Positions 1-13,500 of a stretch of DNA of 64,000 nt are shown here, one piece after another. The translations under genes and the position numbers were made by a program. Origin of the DNA: Bugula neritina (lineage: Eukaryota; Bryozoa; Gymnolaemata; Cheilostomatida; Bugulidae); contig OZ037769.1 in assembly GCA_964035545.1 (NCBI GenBank), forward strand, positions 16,414,633 to 16,478,632, written 5' to 3'. Positions within the stretch are counted from its first letter, which is position 1. Each line of letters starts with the position of its first letter. Under the pieces are notes generated by a model. The model was given only the letters and a program-made list of their open reading frames with translations. It was not told where the DNA came from and did no database searches.

Positions 1-811
1 AAAAAAAATAAAATAACAAAAGTGGCAAAATTTTTCCTTTATAACTTATATAAACTCGCGGTACCAATCTCGGCATAATGGCGCCCATATGATTCCGTAA
101 GATTCGCTAATGGCAACACTCTTAAATATACCACACTGACCGAATGTATTGAACTCGTTAGCAACAACAACGATTAGCTAAAATGCATGCAACGCCGTAG
201 CTAATAATCATAATAACATCATTATATTCCGGAATAATAGACGGCCTCAAACAATAATAACTGTATGTGAGTTGAACAGCTCTACAAATATACTTTGTTT
301 TGCATGCAATAAAATGCTATGCTGCTCATGGCTTTCTAGCTATGACTTCTATTGGTATACTTATTCCTTAATTTCCAATGTAGGATTACTCTTGTGATTT
401 TATACAACAGTTTTGACAATCAGCAATATGCTAAGAATAGGGATATATATTTATGTGTCATCAAATCTGCTCATATGATAAATAAAGCAACATTATAACT
501 GTACAGCAGAGTGGTTTTCAGTATGTTATACACAATATTTCTATTTCTCCATGGAGCATGTGCAGTTCACACCTACACTGACAAAATGCATATAAGAATT
601 TTTCATCTAAGCTAATTGTATTATCCAACAACATTATATATACAGAAATATTATATTATGTGTAGAAATATAGAGCACATGGTAAGATGTGGAATATTTA
701 TTGGATTAGAATAATATTACTAAGCTGTATACAACTACTAGTCCAACTAATAACATCTGCATGTAGTGTATATAGGAATAGTGTAATCTTATCAATAAAT
801 ATGTTGGATAG
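1..811. other. AT-rich flank, no gene seen
   Basis: This stretch lies downstream of the FCSK gene. It has no long reading frame with a recognisable protein and no RNA gene that I can identify. It is AT-rich non-coding sequence. Confidence 0.5.
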
Positions 812-1181
812 AGGGTGGGGAGGGAAGGGTGGAGAGGCAAGGGGTGGAGAAGGGGTGGAGAAGGGGTGGAGAAGGGGTGGAGAAGGGGTGGAGAAGGGGT
901 GGAGAGGGAGAGGGTGTAGAGGGAGGGGATGGAGAAGGGGGTGGAGAGGAAGGGGTGGAGAGGGAGGGGGTGTAGAGGGAAGGGGTGGAGAGGGTGGGGG
1001 TGTAGAGGGAAGGGGTGGAGAGGGAGGGGGTGGGGAGGGGGTGGAGAGGGAGGTGTGGAGAGGGGAGGGGTGGAGAGGGGAGGAGTGGAGAGGGAAGGGG
1101 TGGAGAGGAAGGGGTGGAGAGGGAAGGGGTGGAGAGGAAGGGGTTGGAGAGGAAGGGGTGGAGAGGGGTGGAGAGGGGTAA
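812..1181. repeat. purine-strand GGAGAGGGAAGGGGT minisatellite
   Basis: About 370 bases of variable 10-18-bp units built from GGAGAGG, GGAAGGGG and GTGGAGA. The plus strand is nearly all purine plus T. All frames stay open only because of the composition, so the G/E/W/R-rich and P/L/S-rich reading frames here are not genes. It lies beyond the 3' end of FCSK. Confidence 0.85.
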
Positions 1182-1541
1182 TTAATTGCACAACTAATCC
1201 AGTCCACTAGATAAACAAAAGGGTACGGTCACCACACCCCCTCAAATTATACATGACTCTAAAACTAAATCTAAGGCTATCAAGATACAAGTTTGCATAG
1301 AGTTTACAAGCTGTAAACTTAAAAAAGAAAATACAACCAAAATAATTAAAAAAAGAACCATTTGAAGGAATGTGTTTAAATGTTGAAGCCTTTTTGATTA
1401 ATCGACAGTGATTATCATAGTTTAGCACCTAGAATCAATAATATTCGTTATCTAATTTTCTATTGGCTAGATTTTTGTCAACTGAATGCTTATAAGTTAA
1501 AACAAGATACAAATAACATTAACTATTATTTAGCCACAGAA

Positions 1542-4500
1542 CTACAAATGCTTGTCATCTTCAGTGGGAGGTGATATGGTAAGCCCCTCTTTACTTATTG
1601 ATCCTTCGTATATAACAAACTTCTCTGCCAGCTACAACAGAAATAGGATGACAAATTATGACTTATCTCCCTTACAGTGTGTGATATCTTCAAAAGTTTA
1701 CTCCCTCTTTATATAATTATATTATGGTTTGAATGTTTCTAATGAATATAATAGCATATAATAATGTAATAGTATATATAATAATATAATAGTATATATA
1801 ATAATATAATAGTATATATAATAATATAATAGTATATATAATAATATAATAGTATATATAATAATATAATAGTATATATAATAATATAATAGCATATATA
1901 ATAATATAATAGCATATATAATAATATAATAGTATATATAATAATATAATAGTATATATAATAATATAATAGTATATATAATAATATATTAGTATATATA
2001 ATAATATAATGGTATATATAATAATGTAATAGTATATATAATAATATAATAGTATATAATATAATAGATCTGAGATATGAACATACGTCCAGTTCAGACA
2101 GCAAGTCCTTTACCATCTCCTTCTGCCTTGGTTCCTTGGTGAGAACATAGAGGAAGCCGCCTCCACCCGCACCGGCCATGCAACAGCCGAGTGAGTGAGG
2201 AGCTAGGGCTCTGATCATCTGAGATACTGAGGCTGGTTCACATCCCGTCGCAATCTGCTTCTTCAGCTGCCAGTACTCTGTCCAGAGTTTACCAACTGTG
2301 AAGAGGTCACCTGCAGAGAGTATATATAATGGGCAGAGTTATCATAATATGATGTACAGAGAGTGTATATAGTACACAGTATACTGTACAAAGAGTATAT
2401 AGTATATTACACAAAGATTATATATATATATAGTATGTTATAGGAAGATGTATAAAGAGTATATAGTATACTGTACAAATACCTGGATATACAATGATAA
2501 ACGAAACACTCACAGTTCTTAAAGGCTTGCTCACACTCGTAGGCTATCCTAACAAGATTGTTAGTCGTCTGCACAATGTGGGGGTCTCTCGCGTACCAGT
2601 TTCTAACCACATTCTAAAAAATATCAACAGTCTTCAGAGTCTAGAATCGAATGAGTACTTCAAACTTGAACAGACAAAAAATTGTCTTGAAACAAATAAA
2701 TTCCAAACATTATTTCAAATTATCTTAAACTACATTTTATTGAATACATGGATGTGATGTCAAACGCTATGTCTACTGTATGATAAACTCAAAAGAGAGA
2801 GAAACGTGTATTACTTGTTTGCATATTCAGCAGCCACTTCCAGAGAGCAACCTTTCATATTACAAAAGTTCACTAAACAATACATACTTGTAAGAGGTTG
2901 CGAGCCAGTCTGGTTTTACCGGTGTATATCAGTAGGAGTCTCTCATCAAACTGTCTGATGAAATCTTCGGGCAGTTCCACAGGTCTATAATCAACGTAAA
3001 GAGGCAGCTCTGCCTTAGAGAAACCAATCTTCACACCTGAAACCAGACCACCCACCTGGTCCTGCCAACCTCCGCCTGTGGTCATCATTTGTTCCACGTG
3101 GAGGACCTACAGTAGTGGTGAGATGTGAAGGAACTACAGCAGTGGTGAGATGTGGAGGACCTACAGCAGTGGTGAGATGTGGAGGACATACAGCAGTGGT
3201 GAGATGCGAAGTAACAACAGCAACTATAAATTCACTCAAGCAAGTTTATAGTTGCCATCCCTGTGAGAAAACCCCTGATAGAAATGGAGAAATGGACAAA
3301 CTATAGCAACTGTGAGAAATGGAAAAACTGCTGTTAGTGCCTAAATGCAGCAGGCTTTATTGCCTCCAACTAAAGCGATAAGTGCTTCAGAGAAAGTGCT
3401 GAATAGCAGAAAGAGCCAAGATGGCGGCAACACTACAGGAAGTGAACTTACGCAGTGAATGAGAGAGGACACGGTGAAGTTAGTAGCTGAAGCTGTCCAC
3501 AACACTCCCATGACGACACCAGCTAGTATGCTGCTAGTGCCTAGCCCAGAACCATGTGGCAGATTAGACCAGGTGTGTAACTCAAACCCCCCTCCAAATG
3601 ACTTCACCAGCTGCTGCTCCAGGCTAAGTTCACAGTCTAGGTTCACTATTTTTGAGCATATGAAGGCGGCCTTGAGGAGCGCCCCTGAAACAAATAGAGT
3701 TTGCAGAAATGTTTAAAATAAGAGTTGGAAAAAATTTCTTTTTGGCATTCTTCTATAATTGTATTATTGGTACTATTGATCAGCTCTTGTGAATAGGAAT
3801 GCCCCATTCTTTACACACCTTGTGCGAAAAGCTAGTATAATATTTATTCCTAAATACCCGGAGATGATTCTCTTATCAAATATTTTTACTTTTAAACACT
3901 AGAGAAAAACTAGATTCATAAAACTTGTGAGAGGGGTAGCAGTCAAACCCACCCCCAAACTAACAGAGACAATACCTGGGGACTGAGGCTGGTAATAATC
4001 TCTCAGCTGGTCAACGTCTGAGATTACAATCTTAGTAGAGTCAGAACCTGAGTTCATCACAATGACGAGGTAGGGCTGCTCTATACGCCTCACCTTACAC
4101 CCAATCGGTTTCTAAAATTACACGGAATAATGGCTTACCTAAATACTGTGCTAGCTTCACACTATATAACCAGTAAAACTAATGCTGTGTTCACACTACG
4201 CTATTAGTAGAAAGAATGTCAACTTTACACTATGAGTAAAACTAAAAACAGCCTCACATTATATTATCAGTGAAATGATGTTATGTTCACACTAGAGTAT
4301 CAAAAACACTAATGCCAACTTCACACTATACTATCAGAAAAACTAATGCAGTGTTTACACTATACTATCAGGAAAACTGAGGCCGTGTTCACACTGAATT
4401 ATCTGTAAAACTAATGCCAGCTTCACACTATACTATCGGTAGTAAATACTTTTCCATCAACTAGTAGAGCACAGTTAGTAACAGCTCCACCATGTTCATA

Positions 4501-7500
4501 GGATATTGGTGGGGTGTCACTCCAACCACCCGCAATGTCTGCTCGAGCAGGACTCTCTCCTATGATCCACCTGTTAGACACAACAATACGCACTGTACAT
4601 ACGTACTGTACATACACACTGCACATACACACTGTACATACACACTGTACATACACACTGTACATACACACTGTACATACACACTGGACATATTGTAGAC
4701 ATATTTAATTATAAATTAAAATTTGTAATTTCCAAATTTTTATGCACCTCACAATTCATTTCAGTATACTAAAAATCAGTTTTAAAACCATCTCAAATAG
4801 AAAGGCTGCGTGCACTAACCTCCCAATAGCTGGTAGCTCGCCCTTAGGTTCTAAGACTATGAACTGGTTGGCTGATGCGACAGCCCTCCGTATGAGTATC
4901 TGAGCCGCTCCTTCGTAGTGTCTGGCAGCGCGTATGAGGTAATATCCTCCTGTCAGCCATCTTGTTCTAATGGCTGCCAACTGAGCCACGCCCTCCTTCA
5001 CGTCACCTCGCTGTCAGAGAGAGAATAACTTTTTGTGATGAAACAAAAATTCAGATAATTTTACTTTCTCATAACTTCAACTTTGGGCTTTTAAAGAATA
5101 AAAAACCAACTCAGTTCCCTCTATGAATTAAAGAATCCGAATACACTGTATTTATGCAGCACTAAAACGTTCTTAGACATAATAACTATTATCTACAGAC
5201 TGTTTGAAACTTTTTTGTTTAAACAATTTTATCTGTTAATAAATTTTGTACAAACATGTCTTGAATTAATTTGTGATTTCCAATGCTTGCTAAGGAATTT
5301 CCAGTCAGCTCCGAAGTCTGCGGTGTATCATAGAACTAGTAGTAATGATTGCTGGAGTTCATTGCACAAGACAGCTTAATCAGTGAGTTGACTTAAAAGT
5401 TCAAAGTTTAAGCTTTGAAACCAGTTCCATGATTAAGTTGTGTGTTACAGCAACTAAGAAGAGCATGCAATCGAAATAAGCAATAATTACTATTGGTTTT
5501 ATAATATCAAAAATTTCAGACAAGTATTTCAGTTTCATAAATGAAGTGTGTCAAGGATTCTTTAAGTTTATAAATGATGAGATGATAAGATGGAGGCCAG
5601 CAGACGTTCTGATGACTCATTCCGGTTAATCTACTAAAACTACGTGAATATATTATACTGTGAATAGATACCTCGAGTAAGTCATAAGCCTGTTTCCACA
5701 CAGCATTGGCGGAGGGTCCACTCCGCAGCCCGCCCTCTAGTCCGGCCATACATCCGAGAACGTCGGCTATGTTAGCCAAAGCTCTCCCTGCTATGCCTGG
5801 CGAATCAGACTCCATCGCAACTAAAATAGCAAACGACATCCACCAGTGCAATCAACTGTATATAATATTACTTCAACGACCTCTATACCCTTATAAGACA
5901 TGTTAAGTATACGACTCATTGATCTCTACTCACCGGTGTCGAGTGTCTCGAGCAAGCTGACGCAATGCTCCGTCTGCTCGCAGCTGATTGACTTGTAGAG
6001 GGGAATCAGACTGCATTCTCCGTGACTCTCTATAACGTCCTTGACCTTGGCCTGAGCAAGGTCAGCGTATAATCGTCTTCTCCACGAGAACTCCTCTTCA
6101 TAGTCTACAATCTGCATCAGCTCAACTAACGAGAGCCTCCAAGAACTCTTCCACCTGCAGCAAGTAAATCTAAAGATCACGGGCTAAATTTAAACTTAGG
6201 TTCCGCTAGTAGAATACCTGGTAGGCAGTAGAATACCTGGTAGGTAGTAGATTACATGGTAGGTAGTAGATTACCTGGTAGGTAGTAGATTACCTGGTAG
6301 GTAGTAGAATACCTGGACAGCAGTGAAGGTCTCAGCGTCTCTCCTGGTTGCATCCACATGAGTGTGTCGGCGTAGACATAGCCTGAGCTTCCTAAACTCA
6401 TCACAGGGTAGAGCCGGGCATTTCCCAGAGTCCGATCTTCTGGTTTCTAAAAGTGCAGACGTACATTTCTTTAGCTACTAGTACACTGATTGGGTAGAGC
6501 CAACACCAAAGACCAATCAGATAATGATGTGACTGTAACAAGAGATACTATTGGCTGATGATACTCACGCAGCTGGGTGACCAAATATCATTAGCTGTAC
6601 AGTCAACTTTGGCGAAAAACTTTTCCCAGCTATCGTTACAGAAGGTTCCGGACTCAAAAGTTGCCTGTAAAATAAAATATCGATGCGTTTCTATGACTGT
6701 GGATTATGCGAATGAATGCCCATACGGATTAATTGCAGTTTGTGGTTTGCATTAACTTATAGTTGCGGTTTCATTCGATGTAACTATTTCCATTAGCCGA
6801 ATGAAAAAATCTATTCGCATAATGCGATAATGGAAACATAGTGTATGACAATATATTACATATATATTACAAAATATTAACCCTATATAAAAACATTTCC
6901 AACTCGATGAACAAAATTGATACCCAGCATATATGCATGTCCTCAAGTATTACGAGTTAGACACACTAACCGTGAAAGAGTCACTGCCTCCAAATATCAC
7001 CGGCACGAGCACAATGTCTGTCTGTTCATTCAGCGAGACCCTCAGGTGCTGGTAAACCATGTTACCTGTCAGAGCAAGCACCTGCCCGGGCTGGTATATT
7101 GAAGTGTCAACCCCAGAGAGAGTGACACCTGTGGAGAGCCTGACATGACATGTCAACAGACAGTTGGATATATAAGCAGACTGTGGCAACTGTACGTCTG
7201 CGGAAATGACACTGTTCACTTTGACCACCTGCAACGACCTGACAGAGTGAGTCACAATAAAATCAAACTGTTATAATAGTATGCTTGATGGTGAGTGACA
7301 GGGTGGTGCTGACTTGTAATGTTTTACATGCTGATTTATTTGGTACAACTACTATGAATATAAAATGATAATAACACTTTGGAATCTAGCAACTAACTAA
7401 CTGTTTAGCAATACCTACACAAGCATTATATATAGATGCTGACTATGACAATAATAAGGAAATGCATGATTCACATAGAAGTCATATATCTACTAATTAT

Positions 7501-10500
7501 AGCTAATAAGATGTGAACTCTATGTGACATTATAACACAAACACAACACTACAGTGACACAACAACAAAAATGGACACCTGTCAGAATGAAAAAATTACT
7601 TTTTAACAGCAAAGTCTCTGTTTTTAAAAAGCAATGCAGCGTCTAGGTAAATTAGCAAATATATGCTTATATTATGAACCATATATGAATATTTTAGGTT
7701 AAGTATTGGAACTCCGTGTAAGAGAAGAGTTACAGAGACAACCTACGTTCTGGGACGGTTCCTTGCCTGTCATGGAGCCAAGAGCAGATTGAAAGGAGGG
7801 CAGGTCGTTGAAAATGTAGTGGAACTGACCGCCTTCTACGCTCGCTACAAAATGTATGATATATTGAGAGGTAGGATACTGAGGTGAGATACTGAGAGGT
7901 GGGATACTGAGAGGCGAGATACTGAGGTGGGATACTGAGAGGTGGGATACTGAGAGGTGGGATACTGAGAGGTGGGATACTGAGAGGTGAGATACTGAGA
8001 GGTGGGATACTGAGAGGTGGGATACTGAGAGGTGGGATACTGAGAGGTGAGATACTGAGAGGTGAGATACTGAGGTGGGATACTGAGAGGTGGGATACTG
8101 AGAGGTGGGATACTGAGAGGTGGGATATTGAGAGGTGAGATACTGAGAGGTGGGATACTGAGAGGTATGATACTGAGGTGGGATATTGAGAGGTGGGATA
8201 CTGAAAGTTGGTATAATGAGAGGTGGGATACTGAGGTGAGATACTGAGATGGGATACTGAGAGGTGGGATACTGAGAGGTGAGATACTGAGAGGTGAGAT
8301 ACTGAGAGGTGGGATACTGAGAGGTGGGATACTGAGAGGTGGGATACTGAGAGGTGGGATACTGAGAGGTGGGATACTGAGAGGTGGGATACTGAGAGGT
8401 GGGATACTGAGAGGTATGATACTGAGAGGTGAGATACTGAGAGGTGAGATACTGAGGTGGGATACTGAGAGGTGGGATACTGAGAGGTGGGATACTGAGA
8501 GGTGAGATACTGAGAGGTGGGATACTGAGAGGTGGGATACTGAGAGGTGGGATACTGAGAGGTGAGATACTGAGAGGTGAGATACTGAGGTGGGATACTG
8601 AGAGGTGGGATACTGAGAGGTGGGATACTGAGAGGTGGGATATTGAGAGGTGAGATACTGAGAGGTGGGATACTGAGAGGTATGATACTGAGGTGGGATA
8701 TTGAGAGGTGGGATACTGAAAGTTGGTATAATGAGAGGTGGGATACTGAGGTGAGATACTGAGATGGGATACTGAGAGGTGGGATACTGAGAGGTGAGAT
8801 ACTGAGAGGTGAGATACTGAGAGGTGGGATACTGAGAGGTGGGATACTGAGAGGTGGGATACTGAGAGGTGGGATACTGAGAGGTGGGATACTGAGAGGT
8901 GGGATACTGAGAGGTGGGATACTGAGAGGTATGATACTGAGAGGTGAGATACTGAGAGGTGAGATACTGAGGTGGGATACTGAGAGGTGGGATACTGAGA
9001 GGTGGGATATTGAGAGGTGAGATACTGAGAGGTGGGATACTGAGAGGTATGATACTGAGGTGGGATATTGAGAGGTGGGATACTGAGAGGTGGGATACTG
9101 AGAGGTGGGATACTGAGAGGTGGGATACTGAGAGGTGGGATACTGAGAGGTGGGATACTGAGAGGTGGGATACTGAGAGGTGGGATACTGAGAGGTGGAA
9201 TACTGAGAGGTGGGATACTGAGAGGTGAGATACTGAGAGGTGGGATACTAAGAGGTAGAATACTGAGAGGTGGGATATTGAGAGGTGGGATACTGAGAGG
9301 TGGAATACTGAGAGGTGGGATACTGAGAGATGAGATACTGAGAGGTGGGATACTAAGAGGTGGGATACTGAGAGGTGGAATACTAAGAGGTGGGATACTG
9401 AGGTGGGATACTGAAAGGTGGGATACTGAGAGGTGAGATATTGAGAGGTGAGATACTGAGAGGTGGGATACTGAGGTGGGATACTGAGGTGGGATACTGA
9501 GAGGTGGAATACTGAGAGGTGGGATACTGAGAGGTGAGATACTGAGAGGTGGGATACTAAGAGGTAGAATACTGAGAGGTGGGATACTGAGAGGTGGGAT
9601 ACTGAGAGGTGAGATACTGAGAGGTGAGATACTGAGAGGTGGGATACTGAGAGGTGGGATACTGAGAGGTGGGATACTGAGAGGTGGGATACTGAGAGGT
9701 GGGATACTGAGAGGTGGGATACTGAGAGGTGGGATACTGAGAGGTATGATACTGAGAGGTGAGATACTGAGAGGTGAGATACTGAGGTGGGATACTGAGA
9801 GGTGGGATACTGAGAAGTGGGATACTGAGAGGTGAGATACTGAGAGGTGGGATACTGAGAGGTGGGATACTGAGAGGTGGGATACTGAGAGGTGAGATAC
9901 TGAGAGGTGAGATACTGAGGTGGGATACTGAGAGGTGGGATACTGAGAGGTGGGATACTGAGAGGTGGGATATTGAGAGGTGAGATACTGAGAGGTGGGA
10001 TACTGAGAGGTATGATACTGAGGTGGGATATTGAGAGGTGGGATACTGAAAGTTGGTATAATGAGAGGTGGGATACTGAGGTGAGATACTGAGATGGGAT
10101 ACTGAGAGGTGGGATACTGAGAGGTGAGATACTGAGAGGTGAGATACTGAGAGGTGGGATACTGAGAGGTGGGATACTGAGAGGTGGGATACTGAGAGGT
10201 GGGATACTGAGAGGTGGGATACTGAGAGGTGGGATACTGAGAGGTGGGATACTGAGAGGTATGATACTGAGAGGTGAGATACTGAGAGGTGAGATACTGA
10301 GGTGGGATACTGAGAGGTGGGATACTGAGAGGTGGGATATTGAGAGGTGAGATACTGAGAGGTGGGATACTGAGAGGTATGATACTGAGGTGGGATATTG
10401 AGAGGTGGGATACTGAGAGGTGGGATACTGAGAGGTGGGATACTGAGAGGTGGGATACTGAGAGGTGGGATACTGAGAGGTGGGATACTGAGAGGTGGGA

Positions 10501-13500
10501 TACTGAGAGGTGGAATACTGAGAGGTGGGATACTGAGAGGTGAGATACTGAGAGGTGGGATACTAAGAGGTAGAATACTGAGAGGTGGGATATTGAGAGG
10601 TGGGATACTGAGAGGTGGAATACTGAGAGGTGGGATACTGAGAGATGAGATACTGAGAGGTGGGATACTAAGAGGTGGGATACTGAGAGGTGGAATACTA
10701 AGAGGTGGGATACTGAGGTGGGATACTGAAAGGTGGGATACTGAGAGGTGAGATATTGAGAGGTGAGATACTGAGAGGTTGGATACTAAGAGGTAGAATA
10801 CTGAGAGGTGGGATATTGAGAGGTGGGATACTGAGGTGGGATACTGAGGTGGGATACTGAAAGGTGGGATACTGAGAGGTGAGATATTGAGAGGTGAGAT
10901 ACTGAGAGGTGGGATACTGAGGTGGGATACTGAGGTGGGATACTGAGAGGTGGAATACTGAGAGGTGGGATACTGAGAGGTGAGATACTGAGAGGTGGGA
11001 TACTAAGAGGTAGAATACTGAGAGGTGGGATATTGAGAGGTGGGATACTGAGGTGGGATACTGAGAGGTGGGATACTGAGAGGTGGGATACTGAGAGGTG
11101 GGATACTGAGAGGTGAGATACTGAGAGGTGAGATATTGAGAGGTGAGATACTGAGAGGTGGGATACTGAGGTGGGATACTGAAAGGTGGGATACTGAGAG
11201 GTGGGATACTAAGAGGTAGAATACTGAGAGGTGGGATATTGAGAGGTGGGATACTGAGGTGGGATACTGAGAGGTGGGATACTGAGAGGTGGGATACTGA
11301 GAGGTGGGATACTGAGAGGTGAGATATTGAGAGGTGAGATACTGAGAGGTGGGATACTGAGGTGGGATACTGAAAGGTGGGATACTGAGAGGTGAGATAT
11401 TGAGAGGTGGGATACTGAGAGGTGGGATACTGAGAGGTGGGATACTAAGAGGTAGAATACTGAGAGGTGGGATACTGAGAGGTGGGATACTGAGAGGTGA
11501 GATACTGAGAGGTGAGATACTGAGAGGTGGGATACTGAGAGGTGGGATACTGAGAGGTGGGATACTGAGAGGTGGGATACTGAGAGGTGGGATACTGAGA
11601 GGTGGGATACTGAGAGGTGGGATACTGAGAGGTATGATACTGAGAGGTGAGATACTGAGAGGTGAGATACTGAGGTGGGATACTGAGAGGTGGGATACTG
11701 AGAGGTGGGATACTGAGAGGTGAGATACTGAGAGGTGGGATACTGAGAGGTGGGATACTTAGAGGTGGGATACTGAGAGGTGAGATACTGAGAGGTGAGA
11801 TACTGAGGTGGGATACTGAGAGGTGGGATACTGAGAGGTGGGATACTGAGAGGTGGGATATTGAGAGGTGAGATACTGAGAGGTGGGATACTGAGAGGTA
11901 TGATACTGAGGTGGGATATTGAGAGGTGGGATACTGAAAGTTGGTATAATGAGAGGTGGGATACTGAGGTGAGATACTGAGATGGGATACTGAGAGGTGG
12001 GATACTGAGAGGTGAGATACTGAGAGGTGAGATACTGAGAGGTGGGATACTGAGAGGTGGGATACTGAGAGGTGGGATACTGAGAGGTGGGATACTGAGA
12101 GGTGGGATACTGAGAGGTGGGATACTGAGAGGTGGGATACTGAGAGGTATGATACTGAGAGGTGAGATACTGAGAGGTGAGATACTGAGGTGGGATACTG
12201 AGAGGTGGGATACTGAGAGGTGGGATATTGAGAGGTGAGATACTGAGAGGTGGGATACTGAGAGGTATGATACTGAGGTGGGATATTGAGAGGTGGGATA
12301 CTGAGAGGTGGGATACTGAGAGGTGGGATACTGAGAGGTGGGATACTGAGAGGTGGGATACTGAGAGGTGGGATACTGAGAGGTGGGATACTGAGAGGTG
12401 GGATACTGAGAGGTGGAATACTGAGAGGTGGGATACTGAGAGGTGAGATACTGAGAGGTGGGATACTAAGAGGTAGAATACTGAGAGGTGGGATATTGAG
12501 AGGTGGGATACTGAGAGGTGGAATACTGAGAGGTGGGATACTGAGAGATGAGATACTGAGAGGTGGGATACTAAGAGGTGGGATACTGAGAGGTGGAATA
12601 CTAAGAGGTGGGATACTGAGGTGGGATACTGAAAGGTGGGATACTGAGAGGTGAGATATTGAGAGGTGAGATACTGAGAGGTGGGATACTAAGAGGTAGA
12701 ATACTGAGAGGTGGGATATTGAGAGGTGGGATACTGAGGTGGGATACTGAGGTGGGATATTGAAAGGTGGGATACTGAGAGGTGAGATATTGAGAGGTGA
12801 GATACTGAGAGGTGGGATACTGAGGTGGGATACTGAGGTGGGATACTGAGAGGTGGAATACTGAGAGGTGGGATACTGAGAGGTGAGATACTGAGAGGTG
12901 GGATACTAAGAGGTAGAATACTGAGAGGTGGGATATTGAGAGGTGGGATACTGAGGTGGGATACTGAGAGGTGGGATACTGAGAGGTGGGATACTGAGAG
13001 GTGGGATACTGAGAGGTGAGATACTGAGAGGTGAGATATTGAGAGGTGAGATACTGAGAGGTGGGATACTGAGGTGGGATACTGAAAGGTGGGATACTGA
13101 GAGGTGGGATACTAAGAGGTAGAATACTGAGAGGTGGGATATTGAGAGGTGGGATACTGAGGTGGGATACTGAGAGGTGGGATACTGAGAGGTGGGATAC
13201 TGAGAGGTGGGATACTGAGAGGTGAGATATTGAGAGGTGAGATACTGAGAGGTGGGATACTGAGGTGGGATACTGAAAGGTGGGATACTGAGAGGTGAGA
13301 TATTGAGAGGTGAGATACTGAGGTGAGATACTGAGGTGGGATACTGAGAGGTGGGATATTGCGTACCTGTCTTGACCCTGAGGTCAGAGAGAACGCTGGT
13401 CAGCAGACGCCACTTGACCTGGTAGAGTTCAGCCGGCATCTGAACTGTGACAGCCGAGTAGGCAGCGACTTTCCCGCACATGGCGTAAATTAGGTCAAAG

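Noticed and set aside
9010-12654. Repeated MRGGILRGG and DTERW open frames
   Set aside because: Pure translation of the 15-bp intronic minisatellite in FCSK, on the opposite strand to the gene.
7861-13361. Possible CRISPR array
   Set aside because: Units are contiguous 15-mers without unique spacers, in a eukaryotic intron.
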